A program made the translations under genes and the position numbers. Positions 11,709 to 23,008 of a DNA stretch of 64,000 nt are shown here, piece after piece; positions within the stretch are counted from its first letter, which is position 1, and every line of letters begins with the position of its first letter. The notes beneath the pieces were generated by a model. The model was given only the letters and a program-made list of their open reading frames with translations. It ran no database searches and had not been told where the DNA came from. This DNA is from Xylogone sp. PMI_703 (lineage: Eukaryota > Ascomycota > Leotiomycetes), in assembly GCA_021399445.1 (NCBI GenBank), contig JAJTUQ010000003.1:7502001-7566000 (forward strand). Reading direction: 5' to 3'.

Positions 11709-13476
11709 ATGGCGTGGTCCAAATCAACGCGCATCTCGGTGATGCTGGGGATTGATACAGCGTTCTTCGTGCTAGAGCTTGGTGTTGGCTTGATAGTTGG
11801 GTCCTTGGCTTTAATGGCCGATGCTTTCCATATGGTGGGGACTGGAGCTCCATTGAAGACTCGCAAATTGTTACTGATATCCGAATAGTTAAATGATATT
11901 ATATCGCTTGTTGTAGGATTATGGGCAGTGAAAGCTGCTCAGAAAGCGACGACTGATAAGTACTCTTTTGGGGTGAGTAACATGGTGGCGTATAATTGGA
12001 ATCGAAGCTAAATTTGGGCAGTGGTTACGAGCGGAGATATTAGGAGCTTTTTTTAATGCTGTATTTCTGATAGCCCTCTGTCTGTCAATTGTTCTCGAAG
12101 CAATTACTCGTCTTATCGACCCTCCCGAAATCAGCAACCCGAAACTTATACTTATTGTTGGCTGTTTGGGTCTTCTCTCTAACCTGGCTGGCTTTCTTGT
12201 TCTGGGGGGCCATGGACATTCTCATGGGTCGCACGAAGATGCTCATAGCCATGGTGACGAAGTTAGGGATGCAGAAGAAGGACGCCATGATGCTCTAGCC
12301 CCTGGTCACGTTGATATTAATCGGCGAGCGGATTACGAAAGCTCTGAAACTGTTGGAGATATTTTCCCTGAGGCTATAATTGCCAAGGTGAAAGAAAGCA
12401 GGCGCATCAACTTCGAAGAACCCCAAACTCCAACGGGAAGTGGTAGCCACTCTGCACGATGGCAACGGAGACGAGCTAGTAGTACACGAAGTGCTCCAAG
12501 CGGACGAAGTTCCAGCCGTGCTACACGCTTTGGTGGTGAATTCCTCCATCCTTCCGCTTTTAGGCAAGAAATCATCCGAGTAGCTGCTGGAGATGAGAGC
12601 CCCAGTTCTGAAGAAGAAGCCGTTGTTGATGAACCAACGGAATCCTCTCCTCTCCTCAACAAAACGAATGGGAATGGCACCAAAAAGCCTGCTGAAGGAG
12701 ACCACCATGAACATGCCGTAGAACGAAGACATAGCTCCTGGCACATTACTCACAATCATAACAAGCCGAAGAAACCATCTAAAGGAGGCCACAGCCATAA
12801 CCATGCAGATATGGGTATGAATGCTATGATACTTCATGTTATCGGTGATGCTCTGGGCAATGTTGGTGTCATCGTGTCTGCTCTTGTCATTTGGCTCACC
12901 ACATGGCCTGGCCGTTTCTATGCCGACCCTGCCGTCTCACTATTTATTACCCTTATCATTCTCAAGTCAACTATTCCGCTAACCTCGGCCACGGCAAACA
13001 TCCTTCTTCAAGCAACACCTGATCATATTGATGTGAATGATATCAAAGAAGATATTCAAGATATACCGGGAGTAGTCAGCTGTCATCATGTCCATATCTG
13101 GCAATTAAGCGACACGCAGCTCGTTGCATCAATGCATATTCAGATCGCCTTCCCTATCAGCGAAGCTAATGGCGAGAAGTATATGGAATTAGCAAGAGCG
13201 GCGCGAGGATGTCTACATGCCTATGGAATTCACAGTGCGACCATCCAACCTGAATTCTGCGTTGACAGATACCATGATCACAATGCTAGCGCTGGAAACG
13301 GTCAAGCAGAAGGTGCCCATGGAAGGCAATGTGGTTTTAGTAGTCGAAATGTATGCCTCTTAGGCTGTGTGGATGATTGTGAAGATGGTGGATGCTGTAC
13401 TCCCCCCGCAGGAGATCAATCCGACCAAGACCACGATCACGATCACGACCATGATGACCATGATCATCATCACTAA
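11709..13476 (+). CDS. zrc1: Zinc/cobalt transporter, ZRC1/COT1-type cation diffusion facilitator
   Basis: Zn2+/H+ antiporter that in yeast loads zinc into the vacuole. Three exons (11709-11834, 11889-11972, 12022-13476) encode 554 residues. Zinc-binding HxxxD sites occur in membrane segment 2 (HMLND, split by the first intron) and in segment 5 (HVIGD). Six hydrophobic segments are visible. A long hydrophilic loop between segments 4 and 5 carries His-rich clusters (GGHGHSHGSHEDAHSHGDE at its start and GGHSHNHADMG at its end). The cytoplasmic C-terminal domain follows (IPGVVSCHHVHIW). The end is unusual: a Cys cluster (CLLGCVDDC, CC) and then a run of Asp-His repeats. The first donor is a weak GTGGGG, supported because removal restores the family motif. 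The family is secure. Confidence 0.92.
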
Positions 13477-15120
13477 TCTCCCTCCTTATCAGTTCCTTAC
13501 ACCAATCCTCCATACCACATATGTTTCTTTTTCCTTTTCACAGGTGGCTTACTTTGTCTTTTATTTGGGGGGCGCCAAACAACGAAAGGTTGCTCTATCT
13601 TGCTTTCTATGATTCGACTAGGGAGCGTATTATTGGCGTTTGAGGAGCATTTAAACCCCGAGCTTTGGAGAGCCTAGGTTGGGGGGTATTAGAATTACGC
13701 GTAGAAAGGGCAAGTGGAATGGCTCTGTAATGGCAACGCTCGCTGGATAACCAATTCGCGCGGAGCATTGTGTGATCTATAGAAGAGAAGGGATGTATTA
13801 TCTGTCCAGATTCTCAACTAATGACAACTTCTTTCTTTTTCCTTGCTATATCTTCTCCTCGATATTATTCCCTCTCTCAGAGCAACAAGTGATTAATCAA
13901 GAAGTTCTTTTGAGAAACCCCCCCTCCGGAGTTTTATACTCGCACGTGACACAAAACCCCCCTACGAACGAGACATCCAAAGACCATCTCTCGCGTCCAC
14001 AATGGCCGCAAATTAGTACCAACAGGATAATTATCATTAATAAAGTTTAGCCACACAAAAAGAGATGAGTCTAGATCACTCATAAACCTCGCTTTATTTC
14101 CCGTTGCAAAACAATCAGGGAGGCTGAAGACAGGGATAGCATTTTACCCCTATTTATGCTCAGACGGGTATTCTCGAACCAACTTTCCCGAGAAGAAGCA
14201 AAAAAATGTAAGCAGATGACGGAATGCCGGCACTGGAGCATAACGTGAAGGAAAGTAACGTTAAGGTCGGAGCTTGAAGTGCCAAGATATGCTTCCTTTC
14301 GTCCTTTTGTAACGTGAGAGGAGGGTTGCTTTGTCTTGATGATGGATTCTATGCATCACTCGTCAAAGTGGCTTAAGAAGGGAGTGGGGGTAAAAGCAGT
14401 GAGATGCGAGAGCGGATATTTATCTTCATAGGTATAAACAGCTTGTTGGAATTAACTTATGAGAAGGTGGTTTAATATCTGAAGATCGGCGTATAGAACA
14501 TTGATAGCAGGGGGGAATGATGGATGATGTCTAGGACGTACAGATACCGTCATTCCGCTCCTCCTTCTCACTTCCGTGATCCGTACCAAGTGACACAGAA
14601 ACACGCCATAGCCCCGCAAAATGAATCCAAACTTATGTACTAATACCGGGCCCTTTCATATGCCGCACGGGATTAGGACGTGGGTCTTTTTAGGCAGAGT
14701 GCTAATGCAAGGGTGCCCCTGGAGAAGCGTTTGAGTTCTGCGAGCCAAAACAGTGACAGACTCTTATCTATTCCCCGTGACAGAAACATGGAAACCAAAT
14801 TAATCGGTTTAAAATCACGATCGAGTACAGGTGATTGCGGCCGGCTAGGGTGACAGTAAGTATGCAGCGTAAGTTAGCAAAGGCTCCGTGGCCGCATACT
14901 GGTGACAACCTGCAGCAACGCACATCCAACACAATCACCAACGACGCTCACAGTAGTGCGGGATGAGAATGCATATCCTGCCCTAGCTGTGCGGCCGACG
15001 GAGACATAGCCGGTAGCCCGCCCGCTCTCCTCCTATAGGGTCACAGTAGCAATGCAGGCTTTGTTGCTGTACCAGCACTTGCATATCCTGTCCCAAGTCT
15101 GCCCTCAAATAAGTTGATTA
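13477..15120. other. Intergenic region between convergent genes, nothing recognised
   Basis: Contains the 3' regions of the zinc transporter and, from the opposite side, of the DUF202 gene. I found no credible open frame, tRNA or repeat array. Confidence 0.4.
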
Positions 15121-16550
15121 TCACTCCTTGGAAATGTCAACTGCAACAAGCAGGGCGAAGAATGTAAGAAGGATCTATAGAGCTCTGTTTAGCTGAGAAG
15201 ATGCAAACCTAGTTGGAATAGGCTCAATGCAACGAAGGTCTATACTTACGAGAAATACTCCTACCGCTATGATGACAACCTCGAAGCCTCCTGCAAGAGC
15301 CTTGCCTCGGACCAAAGCATTCTGCAACCTCCATGTTCGATAGGCCCCGACAAGCAAGACATATATTGCGAGGCACTGGCAGATAACCGATAACGGTCGT
15401 CCTAGTACATAATATCCAAAGTCGGTATTCGGCTGAGGGTTATGCTGCAGGCGACTGTACCATGTAAGAATAAAATCCCGAACGCCAGTTAATTTGGAGA
15501 TGATAAGGAAAAGAAGCAAGTCCACATACAAGAGCTGTGCCAAGGTCACGCCCATCATGGAAAGGGCCAGTGAGGTTCTGAGGTAACCAAGGAAAGTGCG
15601 TTCCAGTGCTACGGAATCTGCATGTTAGTGCTATCACCACACAATTACATAACAGGAAAAATCCCCGTATAAATCAGATCTGCAGCATCCCGCTCTGCTT
15701 CCTGTGCCACCAGTTGCTTTGTAAACAGCCAGACATTGGTGGAATCAAGAAGAGAGAAAGTCCGTATGGGATCTATCCCGTACAGCTATGGTTGAGTGGT
15801 GAGGAGTCCTTTCCGGCTGAGCGTTGGATAGCCCAGGTCAGGGGTGGTACTCGATGGGCTAGCCGTCCATATTGACCATAGCCATACCTGTGCCTCTTGA
15901 CTCTTTTTAATTCAGCAGGAAGCACTGATGAGACGAACAAACTGACGAACTGAGGTAGACGACACGGTGGAGAATGGCTTGCCGGCGAGGAGCTTCCGAG
16001 GCCCGCGAGCGTCCCTCGCTCGTAGCCAGCTTTCCATGCCTTTCAGCCTGCAATGGTGGACACGGACCCGATTGTGACACGGAGCAGGGCCCGCAACTGG
16101 CAGACCTACCTAGCCCACATCCAGCTGGACGTATCCGTATCACGTTTGATAACATTGAGGGTGGTCCAAGCAGCACGAGGAGAGGTTGAACTGAAAATAG
16201 AGAGGTTACTTACCCAGATGGTCACGACACCAGACATGGTCGACGGTTATGGAGATATGGTGACGCCAAAATTGAGTGATGGCATATCCGACACGTGCCA
16301 GGATGGTGGAAGGCTTGGGCCGGCGGACATGGAGGGTGGTAGTGGAAGCGCGGCTGTACTGTCGCCGTAGCCGCGCGAGCTCGGTGGCCTCAAGCGCGTC
16401 CTGGTGGCCGGCGTCTCGCACCGTCGACTCGTACCAGGGAGCGTCTGGCTCGTCGGGTTCGTGAGCTGCTGGCCCTGGGGTTGGTGCAGGAACATGGGCT
16501 GTGGACGGGGCCGTGGGAGTCTGCTCAGCCAGATCTGATATCGCAGCCAT
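15121..16550 (-). CDS. DUF202-domain membrane protein
   Basis: Small integral membrane protein of 249 residues from exons 16550-16214, 15608-15250 and 15174-15121. The ATG at 16548-16550 sits in a strong GCCGCCATGG context; an upstream in-frame ATG at 16667 is less likely. A Pro/Thr-rich N-terminus leads to a basic segment and then the DUF202 signature across the first intron: RDHL joined to ALERTFLGYLRTSLALS. Three membrane segments follow, the last encoded by the 54-nt final exon (ILLTFFALLVAV). DUF202 is shared with YidH-type bacterial proteins and the membrane part of the VTC polyphosphate polymerase, but this protein lacks SPX and polymerase domains. The first intron is 605 nt, far longer than its neighbours; the second is 75 nt. 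Function unknown. Confidence 0.8.
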
Positions 16551-18841
16551 GGCGGCGGTAGGGGTCTGCAGATCTGGCGCCAAGGCCTTGTCGCATTGGG
16601 TGAAGGGCAATACCAGACCTGGTGCAAATCGCGACGGGCGTCTGAGAGTGCAGCAGAGATGTCGCACAGGCTACGTGCTCCAGCGGGCTGCGCTCTCTGG
16701 CTGGCAATTGCTGGGGGAGAGGGCGTTGGATTTAAGCTGTGGACCAGCAGCTAGGGGGAAGAAAGAAGGTTGGAAAGGGAGTAACGTCAAACGGCGAGTA
16801 GAATGTTCGGCGACCTTTTTCCGCCCGCGCTTCTGGGGCACGATAAGATAAGATCAGATCTTGGGGTCCAAAGCTGGACAAGCGCCCACCTTGGGCCGTT
16901 GCTGTGCTGCCAGAGACGCCGGCGTGGCGTCTCTTGTCTTTGTGAAAGATATTGGTACGGTACTCAACTGTCCTCCCGACAACTTGGTCGTGCTTGATGC
17001 GAGATCTCGAACGATCCTTTGGCCTGCAGGAGCACTGAGAGCTCGAGTGCCTTTCTGGTGGAAGCATGAAACCTTCTCTCCACCCCCGGTAATTGTCGAA
17101 TCCCTCTTCCGTTTCTTTTGAGACTCGCTCCTTGTCAAGGCCGCGGAATGCGGGAGCAGGGCCCAATGCCCAGACGCCGGAGTCGTGGGTACGCGTTCAT
17201 CGGTATCAGTACCTTAGAGGCCCGTCTCAGCGTCTGTACCTGCGTGCCAGCACCTGACTGGCCCAGCGGCTGCCTCCAGACGTCACTGGCAGGACAGCCC
17301 CTGGGCGCTGTCTCCAACCCGTCTCCAGCGCTAAGGCGACATCGGCCCGGAGGCCCGGTGAGCCAACCACCCGCCAGAGATGACGACCTGCACAACCTAA
17401 ACCTAAACCTCAACTGTAAAATTTTCGATCAACCATACGGGACATAGGAACATCGTACCTAACAACATACAACAGCGGTTAACTTGCTCAGAGGATTACA
17501 GTTGCGAGAATGGCTAGCACCGCAGTACGTCTGCTTGAATCAAAGGTACCTTTTTTACGAAAACACATATCCAGTGCTGCCGCTCCTGCGAGACGGGCAG
17601 AACCACCAGGCCGTGGGTATAGGATACATACACCCAGGGTGCATGTTTACTTCCATGCCTGCAATAGCTACCTCAGTGCTCTCCTATATTACAATAATCT
17701 GTACAGCTACATGGCGTGCTAGCTCTGCAGCACCTCCTCACCTGACAAAGGCGCGCTATGCCGTTGTGTACTTCCTTAGGTGAAAGGCGTCGAGAAAAGC
17801 CGGAGGATCCCCAAATCCCCGTCCTAGAGCAACCCTCGTATGCAATAACTCTGCAGCCATAGACCGCTATCTCTCTCGCCACTATGGCCATTGCGATGCT
17901 CACGCTCTCTTCTCGACCCGGGTACAGCTCTTTCGAACTGACGGATCGGCTCTAGGGCTGAGATCGGCCGCTGTCGCCACCGAGAAACCCCTTCCGCTGT
18001 TCTCTGATTCCAAGCGATCAAATGTTCTGGAAGGACCTTTTTTCTGTGTTTCGTTCGATGAAAAAAAATGTTTTATCTGCTTCTCCCTTAGACGATCGCG
18101 GTCACGGTCCGCCCCTACCGTATAGAGCTCGACACCAACATGACCGACCCATTACCACACCGTCAATGGCCCTGGGTCTGCCCTGGTCCACTTTGGCTCC
18201 CAGCGCCCGCCGCTGGCTTGCGGTAGTATCTTCCACTTCCAGGTGCTATCGGGCCCCTCAACCAGCGCCATGCAGGTAAGTCTGCTGCAGAGCAGCACTT
18301 CTGGGAGCATCGTCCCAAGGCGTCGTCCGGCGAGTGGCCATGGGCACCTGCGGATTCCCGGTGGCCCACATGTCCAGACCCCATTCCTCATCAGCACTGT
18401 GCCCACTATCTCTATCCTACCCCATCATTCTCCATTCAGCCGCCCTCCTTGGCCTAAGAAGATGGGGTCAGCAAGTTTCCTCCAAGTAGGTCCGTCTCTT
18501 TTTTCTGTGCGCGGAGCCTGCCTTGTTTATCCGCTTAAACATCGGGTAAGAGAGATATATCATTCTCTGGAGGCAGCTGATCTTCGCTGCTCTCCTCTCC
18601 GGTGTAATATACTGCCGTCCAGTGTATATAGGATACATTGATCCCATCTTCTTCACTTTGACTAAATTTGGACTGCACTTATCTTGTGATACTATACCCT
18701 TACTCTCTTGCTCCTCTCACTCTATTTCTCTTCTCTCGAATAGCACCAGGGTCTCTTCATACTCTTTCATTTCAATAGCCTTCCATTACTGGGTAAGGAA
18801 TAAGGCTATCGAAGCCGTATTCCTTTGAAATAAACAATAGA
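16551..18841. promoter_or_regulatory. Divergent promoter region, DUF202 gene / GH3 glucosidase
   Basis: Some 2.3 kb shared upstream DNA of two divergent genes. Base composition is mixed, GC-rich near the DUF202 start and CT-rich just upstream of 18842. No supportable coding sequence. A two-and-a-half copy CCTAAA motif near 17396-17413 is too short to call telomeric. Confidence 0.4.
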
Positions 18842-21800
18842 ATGGAGGCCATTCTACCACCAGACCTCACCACCACTCCAGATTCTCTGGATAGCCAGAT
18901 CCAAGATCCCATCTTCGACAGATACGCTGACGACTCTGAAAACCGCTCAACTGGAGACACCAACACTACCCCAGACTCAGAACTTTGGCCAGACAGTCCG
19001 TCAACCAAGGCCGTAGATGCATCGAAACCTCAAGACAGTCGAGAGAAGGCTCGTGCGCTAGCTGCGTCACTATCACTTGAAGAACAGGTTCGGCTCCTGG
19101 AAGATATCAGAATAATGGCTAGCATTGTGTAACTAACCTGAAGAAAGGTCTCACTCTTGGTGGCAGCTGATTTCTGGAGATCAAAGTCGATACCTGAAAA
19201 GGGCATTCCGGCTTACAAGACCAGTGACGGACCAAATGGTGCTCGAGGAGCAATCTTCAAGGCCGGGACTAAGGTGGGTTTTTATCATTCCCCGTAATCA
19301 GTTCAAACCGTAAATCAATATCTAACGGGAGACAAGGCTGCCCTGTTTCCGTGTGGGGTTTCTCTTGCCGCCACATGGAATACCAGCCTCTTGTATCAAG
19401 TCGGCCAGCACCTCGCCGATGAAGTCAAGGCAAGATCTGCTCAAGTCTTATTGGCCCCTACCGTTTGCTTGCATCGAGGTCCGCTAGGGGGCCGGAATTT
19501 CGAGTCATTTTCTGAGGATCCTTTCCTAACTGGCAAACTTGCCGCTTCTTATATCCAGGGTCTTCAAGAAAAGGGTGTTGCCGCCACCATTAAACGTACG
19601 TTGTCCCCCTCTAAGTGTTAGCGATATCACGTGGATATCCTGGTTAACCCCTCCTTTTTTTAGACTTTGTGGGCAACGAGCAGGAGACTTTTAGGCTCAC
19701 GATGGATTCGGTTATTCAGGAGCGGCCGCTTCGGGAACTGTACTTACGCCCCTTTGAAATCGCCATACGGGATGCGAACCCCTGGGCCGTTATGTCATCG
19801 TACAACCTGGTCAACGGCGTCCATGCTGATATGAATGAGCATACCCTTAAAGATATTCTGCGAGGAGAATGGGGTTATGATGGGTAAATATCTTCTGTTT
19901 GAAAGTCTCAAAGATTGATACTAATATGAGATAGACTGGTCATGTCGGACTGGGGTGGAGTTAACTCAACTGTTGAGGCTGTCGAAGCAGGATGTGATAT
20001 TGAAATGCCGGTATCAACTAAATGGCGTGGGCCCAAACTCATCGAGGCTGTTAAGGCCGGTAAGTTGAGTCGAGAAGCTGTTGAAAGAGCCGCTGTGAAT
20101 GTGTTACATTTGGTCGAGCGGACAAAGGGCTCCGATATGTCAGTAGAACTCCCGGAGAGGGAGGACGACAGAGAAGAGACTCGCCAACTTATTCGAGACG
20201 CCGGTGCAGAAGGCTTAACATTATTGAAGAATGAAGGGAGCATCTTACCGATCAAGTCATCGCAGACCAAGATAGCCGTGATCGGTCCGAACGCCAACAG
20301 GGCAATTGCAGGAGGTGGTGGAAGTGCAAGTTTGAATCCTTATTACAACACAATCCCCCTTGACAGTATCAAGGCTGCCCCAGGAAAGGAAGTTAAGTAC
20401 GCGTTAGGATGTCATACTTACAAGTGGCTGCCACTCGCCGCAGACTATTGCACCACATCATCTGGAGAACAAGGTGTCAGTCTTGAATTCCATATTGGCG
20501 ACAAATTCGAAGGAGAGCCGAGAGTCATCCAACAGAGGACGAATACCGATCTTTTCTTATGGGACTCCGTACCACTTGAAGTGGGAAAAGTGTGGTCTTG
20601 CCGAGCCAAGACACGGTTAACCCCAACTACAAGTGGGCGACACACAATCAGTTTTTCAAGTGTTGGGGCTGGACGACTGCTGGTTAATGGCGAGGTCGTG
20701 CTAGACCTCTGGAACTGGACGGAGGAGGGCGAGGCAATGTTTGATGGATCGATAGACTATTTAATCGACATTGATTGCGAAGCTAACAAGCCCCTTGAGC
20801 TCGTGGTGGAGATGAATAATGAACTACGGCCTATATCTAAACAAAAGCAGAGGAACCAAACTCACGGCAACGGAGGTTGTCGTATCGGGTACAAGGAGCA
20901 AGACACACATGACTATCTGCAAGAAGCTGTTGACATTGCACGGGAATCTGACGTGGCGGTCGTCATTGTTGGACTTGATGCAGAGTGGGAATCTGAGGGC
21001 TATGATCGCCAAACTATGGACCTACCGGTGGATGGAAGCCAAGATCGTCTAGTCGAAGCAGTATTACAGGCAAACCCAAATACGATTGTTGTCAATCAAT
21101 CCGGCTCTCCGGTCACGATGCCTTGGGCAGATCGTGTCCCAGCCATCATCCAAGCATGGTACCAAGGTCAAGAAGCTGGAAATGCCTTGGCTGACGTCCT
21201 GTTTGGCTTTAAGAACCCGAGCGGCAAACTTCCTACAACCTTCCCAAGGAGACTCCAAGATAACCCAACTTACCACAACTGGCCAGGTGAGAATCTGAAG
21301 GTCCTATATGGTGAGGGTCTGTATATTGGATACCGACACTATGAGAGAGTCGGCATCCCTCCACTTTTCCCCTTCGGCCATGGCCTCTCCTACACGAGCT
21401 TTGACTACGGCAAGCCTTCGATAAGTGGCTCGACACTCACTCAGGCCGGCAAAATTGTTATCAGGATTCCAGTAACTAATACTGGTACAGTTGAGGGTGC
21501 GGAAATTGTCCAAGCATATGTCCATGATGAAAAATCCCGATTACCACGTCCCGAGAAGGAGCTGCAAGCATTCGACAAGGTATTCTTGAAGCCTGGAGAG
21601 ACAGCACATGCTACTCTGACTCTGGATCGCTACTCAGTTGGGTATTACGATACGGATGCAAAGGCTTGGATTGCAGAGGAGGGATTGTTTCAGGTTCTCA
21701 TTGGTGCTTCTTCAGTTGATATCCGGTAGGTTTTGATCGGCCCCTCTCTCTATCTCTACAACTTCACTCGCGCATGCTTTTACTTGGTGATACATAACTG

Positions 21801-21866
21801 ACAAAATATGTCTTTAGGGAAATTGTTTCGTTTGAGGTTAAGGAGTCTTTCACATGGCTGTTTTAA
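18842..21866 (+). CDS. Beta-glucosidase, glycoside hydrolase family 3 with PA14 domain
   Basis: Hydrolyses terminal non-reducing beta-D-glucosyl residues. Six exons (18842-19087, 19148-19273, 19337-19595, 19664-19883, 19935-21725, 21818-21866) encode 896 residues. The N-terminal GH3 barrel includes KTSDGPNGARG, GGRNFESFSEDP, IKHFVGNEQE (across intron 3) and VMSDWGG, with the catalytic nucleophile at about Asp289. The C-terminal alpha/beta domain holds LLKNEG and the IGPNA loop and is interrupted by a PA14 domain at about 461-600 (GRLLVNGEVVLDLWNW). A fibronectin III-like domain ends the protein. There is no signal peptide; the first about 70 residues are Asp/Thr/Ser-rich, so an intracellular location is likely. 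The first intron uses a weak GTTCGG donor but joins EEQ to VSLLVAADFW exactly as in the family. Confidence 0.93.
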
Positions 21867-23008
21867 AGGTGTTAAGCTTCCCTTTTTCTGTGTTTTTATG
21901 AATCGTTAGATGAGACCGCCCGGTATTCTTTCCATAAGTTATGTGAAAGATACATTGCGTTGCTACGCGCAGTCTCATTAGGAAGTAATGGCCTTCCATC
22001 TCGTTGGAACTGTAGTTCCAGGTCTCCTTGCGGAGGCCATCTAGAATATCACGTTTTGTACCTTACTTAGCATCTAGCGTAATTGCCCTCGCTCCCGACA
22101 GGATTCTTCTCTATCCTGCATTAGGGAGCAGAATCTTAACTTGATCGATTAGAAGCAAGATCAATGCCATGACATCTTAAGTGAAGAAATAATTTTTGTG
22201 TGCAGATAAATCTACCGTAAAGGTCTACATGAGATCCCCAACTAGCCATGCTTCTTCTCGCCGGAGTCAAGGTTTTGTATTCCGTACCTTGGATCTCATA
22301 TATCAGGGGTTATCGACGATCTGTAAAATAGGGGATGGGAACAGTAACAGAAAAGGAGGCCAAAAGCCTAATCAACCACTGTAGGGATGCTGCATGGCCT
22401 GTAATTTTAGCTGGGTACGTACCCTCGCACCACGGGTCCAGCCAAGCCCTTCCAGCCCATCCAGCGATAACTTTGAGCCCGCCGCCACGACCCAATGGAA
22501 GGACACAGGGCACTATTGGCAAGTACGGCGCCACTGATTGGACGGCCCCACCGCTGGCCAGAACCCGTCGAGCCCGTCAACACCATGCTCCTGCAATTTC
22601 TGGGGACGACAACCTGCACGCATGCTGCCACTGCCCGCGTGCGTTGCCTGCAAAATCATTTCACTGCATCCTTCTTTCCTTTTTTCCCTTTCTTCCTACC
22701 TCTGACTGTCCTTCAGCCTCGATGTTAACTTGCACCTGCTGTCGAAGTGCTGGAAGAGGGATTCTCGCCTGAAACTTCAATCGCTCAAGCTTCCGTCGGG
22801 GCAGCCATTGGAGTCCTCGACTTAATCCGCATTGAACAGCTATACCAGCGACGAGACTAGGCATGGCATACGACCATATTTCCGACACTATTCACACATG
22901 ATTACACCTTGAGCGACCCTGATCCTACCTCCATACGAGATCCAGTGCCTGCCCCCTCTAGTTTACGCTCTTCTCCGATCGTCACTCATCCCTTTTCCAC
23001 CCCTCAAG
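21867..23008. other. Intergenic, nothing recognised
   Basis: 3' region of the glucosidase and promoter of the phosphoesterase gene. CT-rich near 22670-22700. No coding sequence or RNA gene recognised. Confidence 0.4.

Noticed and set aside
14960..15095. Two copies of GCATATCCTG with similar flanks
   Set aside because: Only about ten bases shared; not enough for a repeat element.
17396..17413. CCTAAA repeated about two and a half times, telomere-like
   Set aside because: Too short and not the fungal TTAGGG unit; likely chance.
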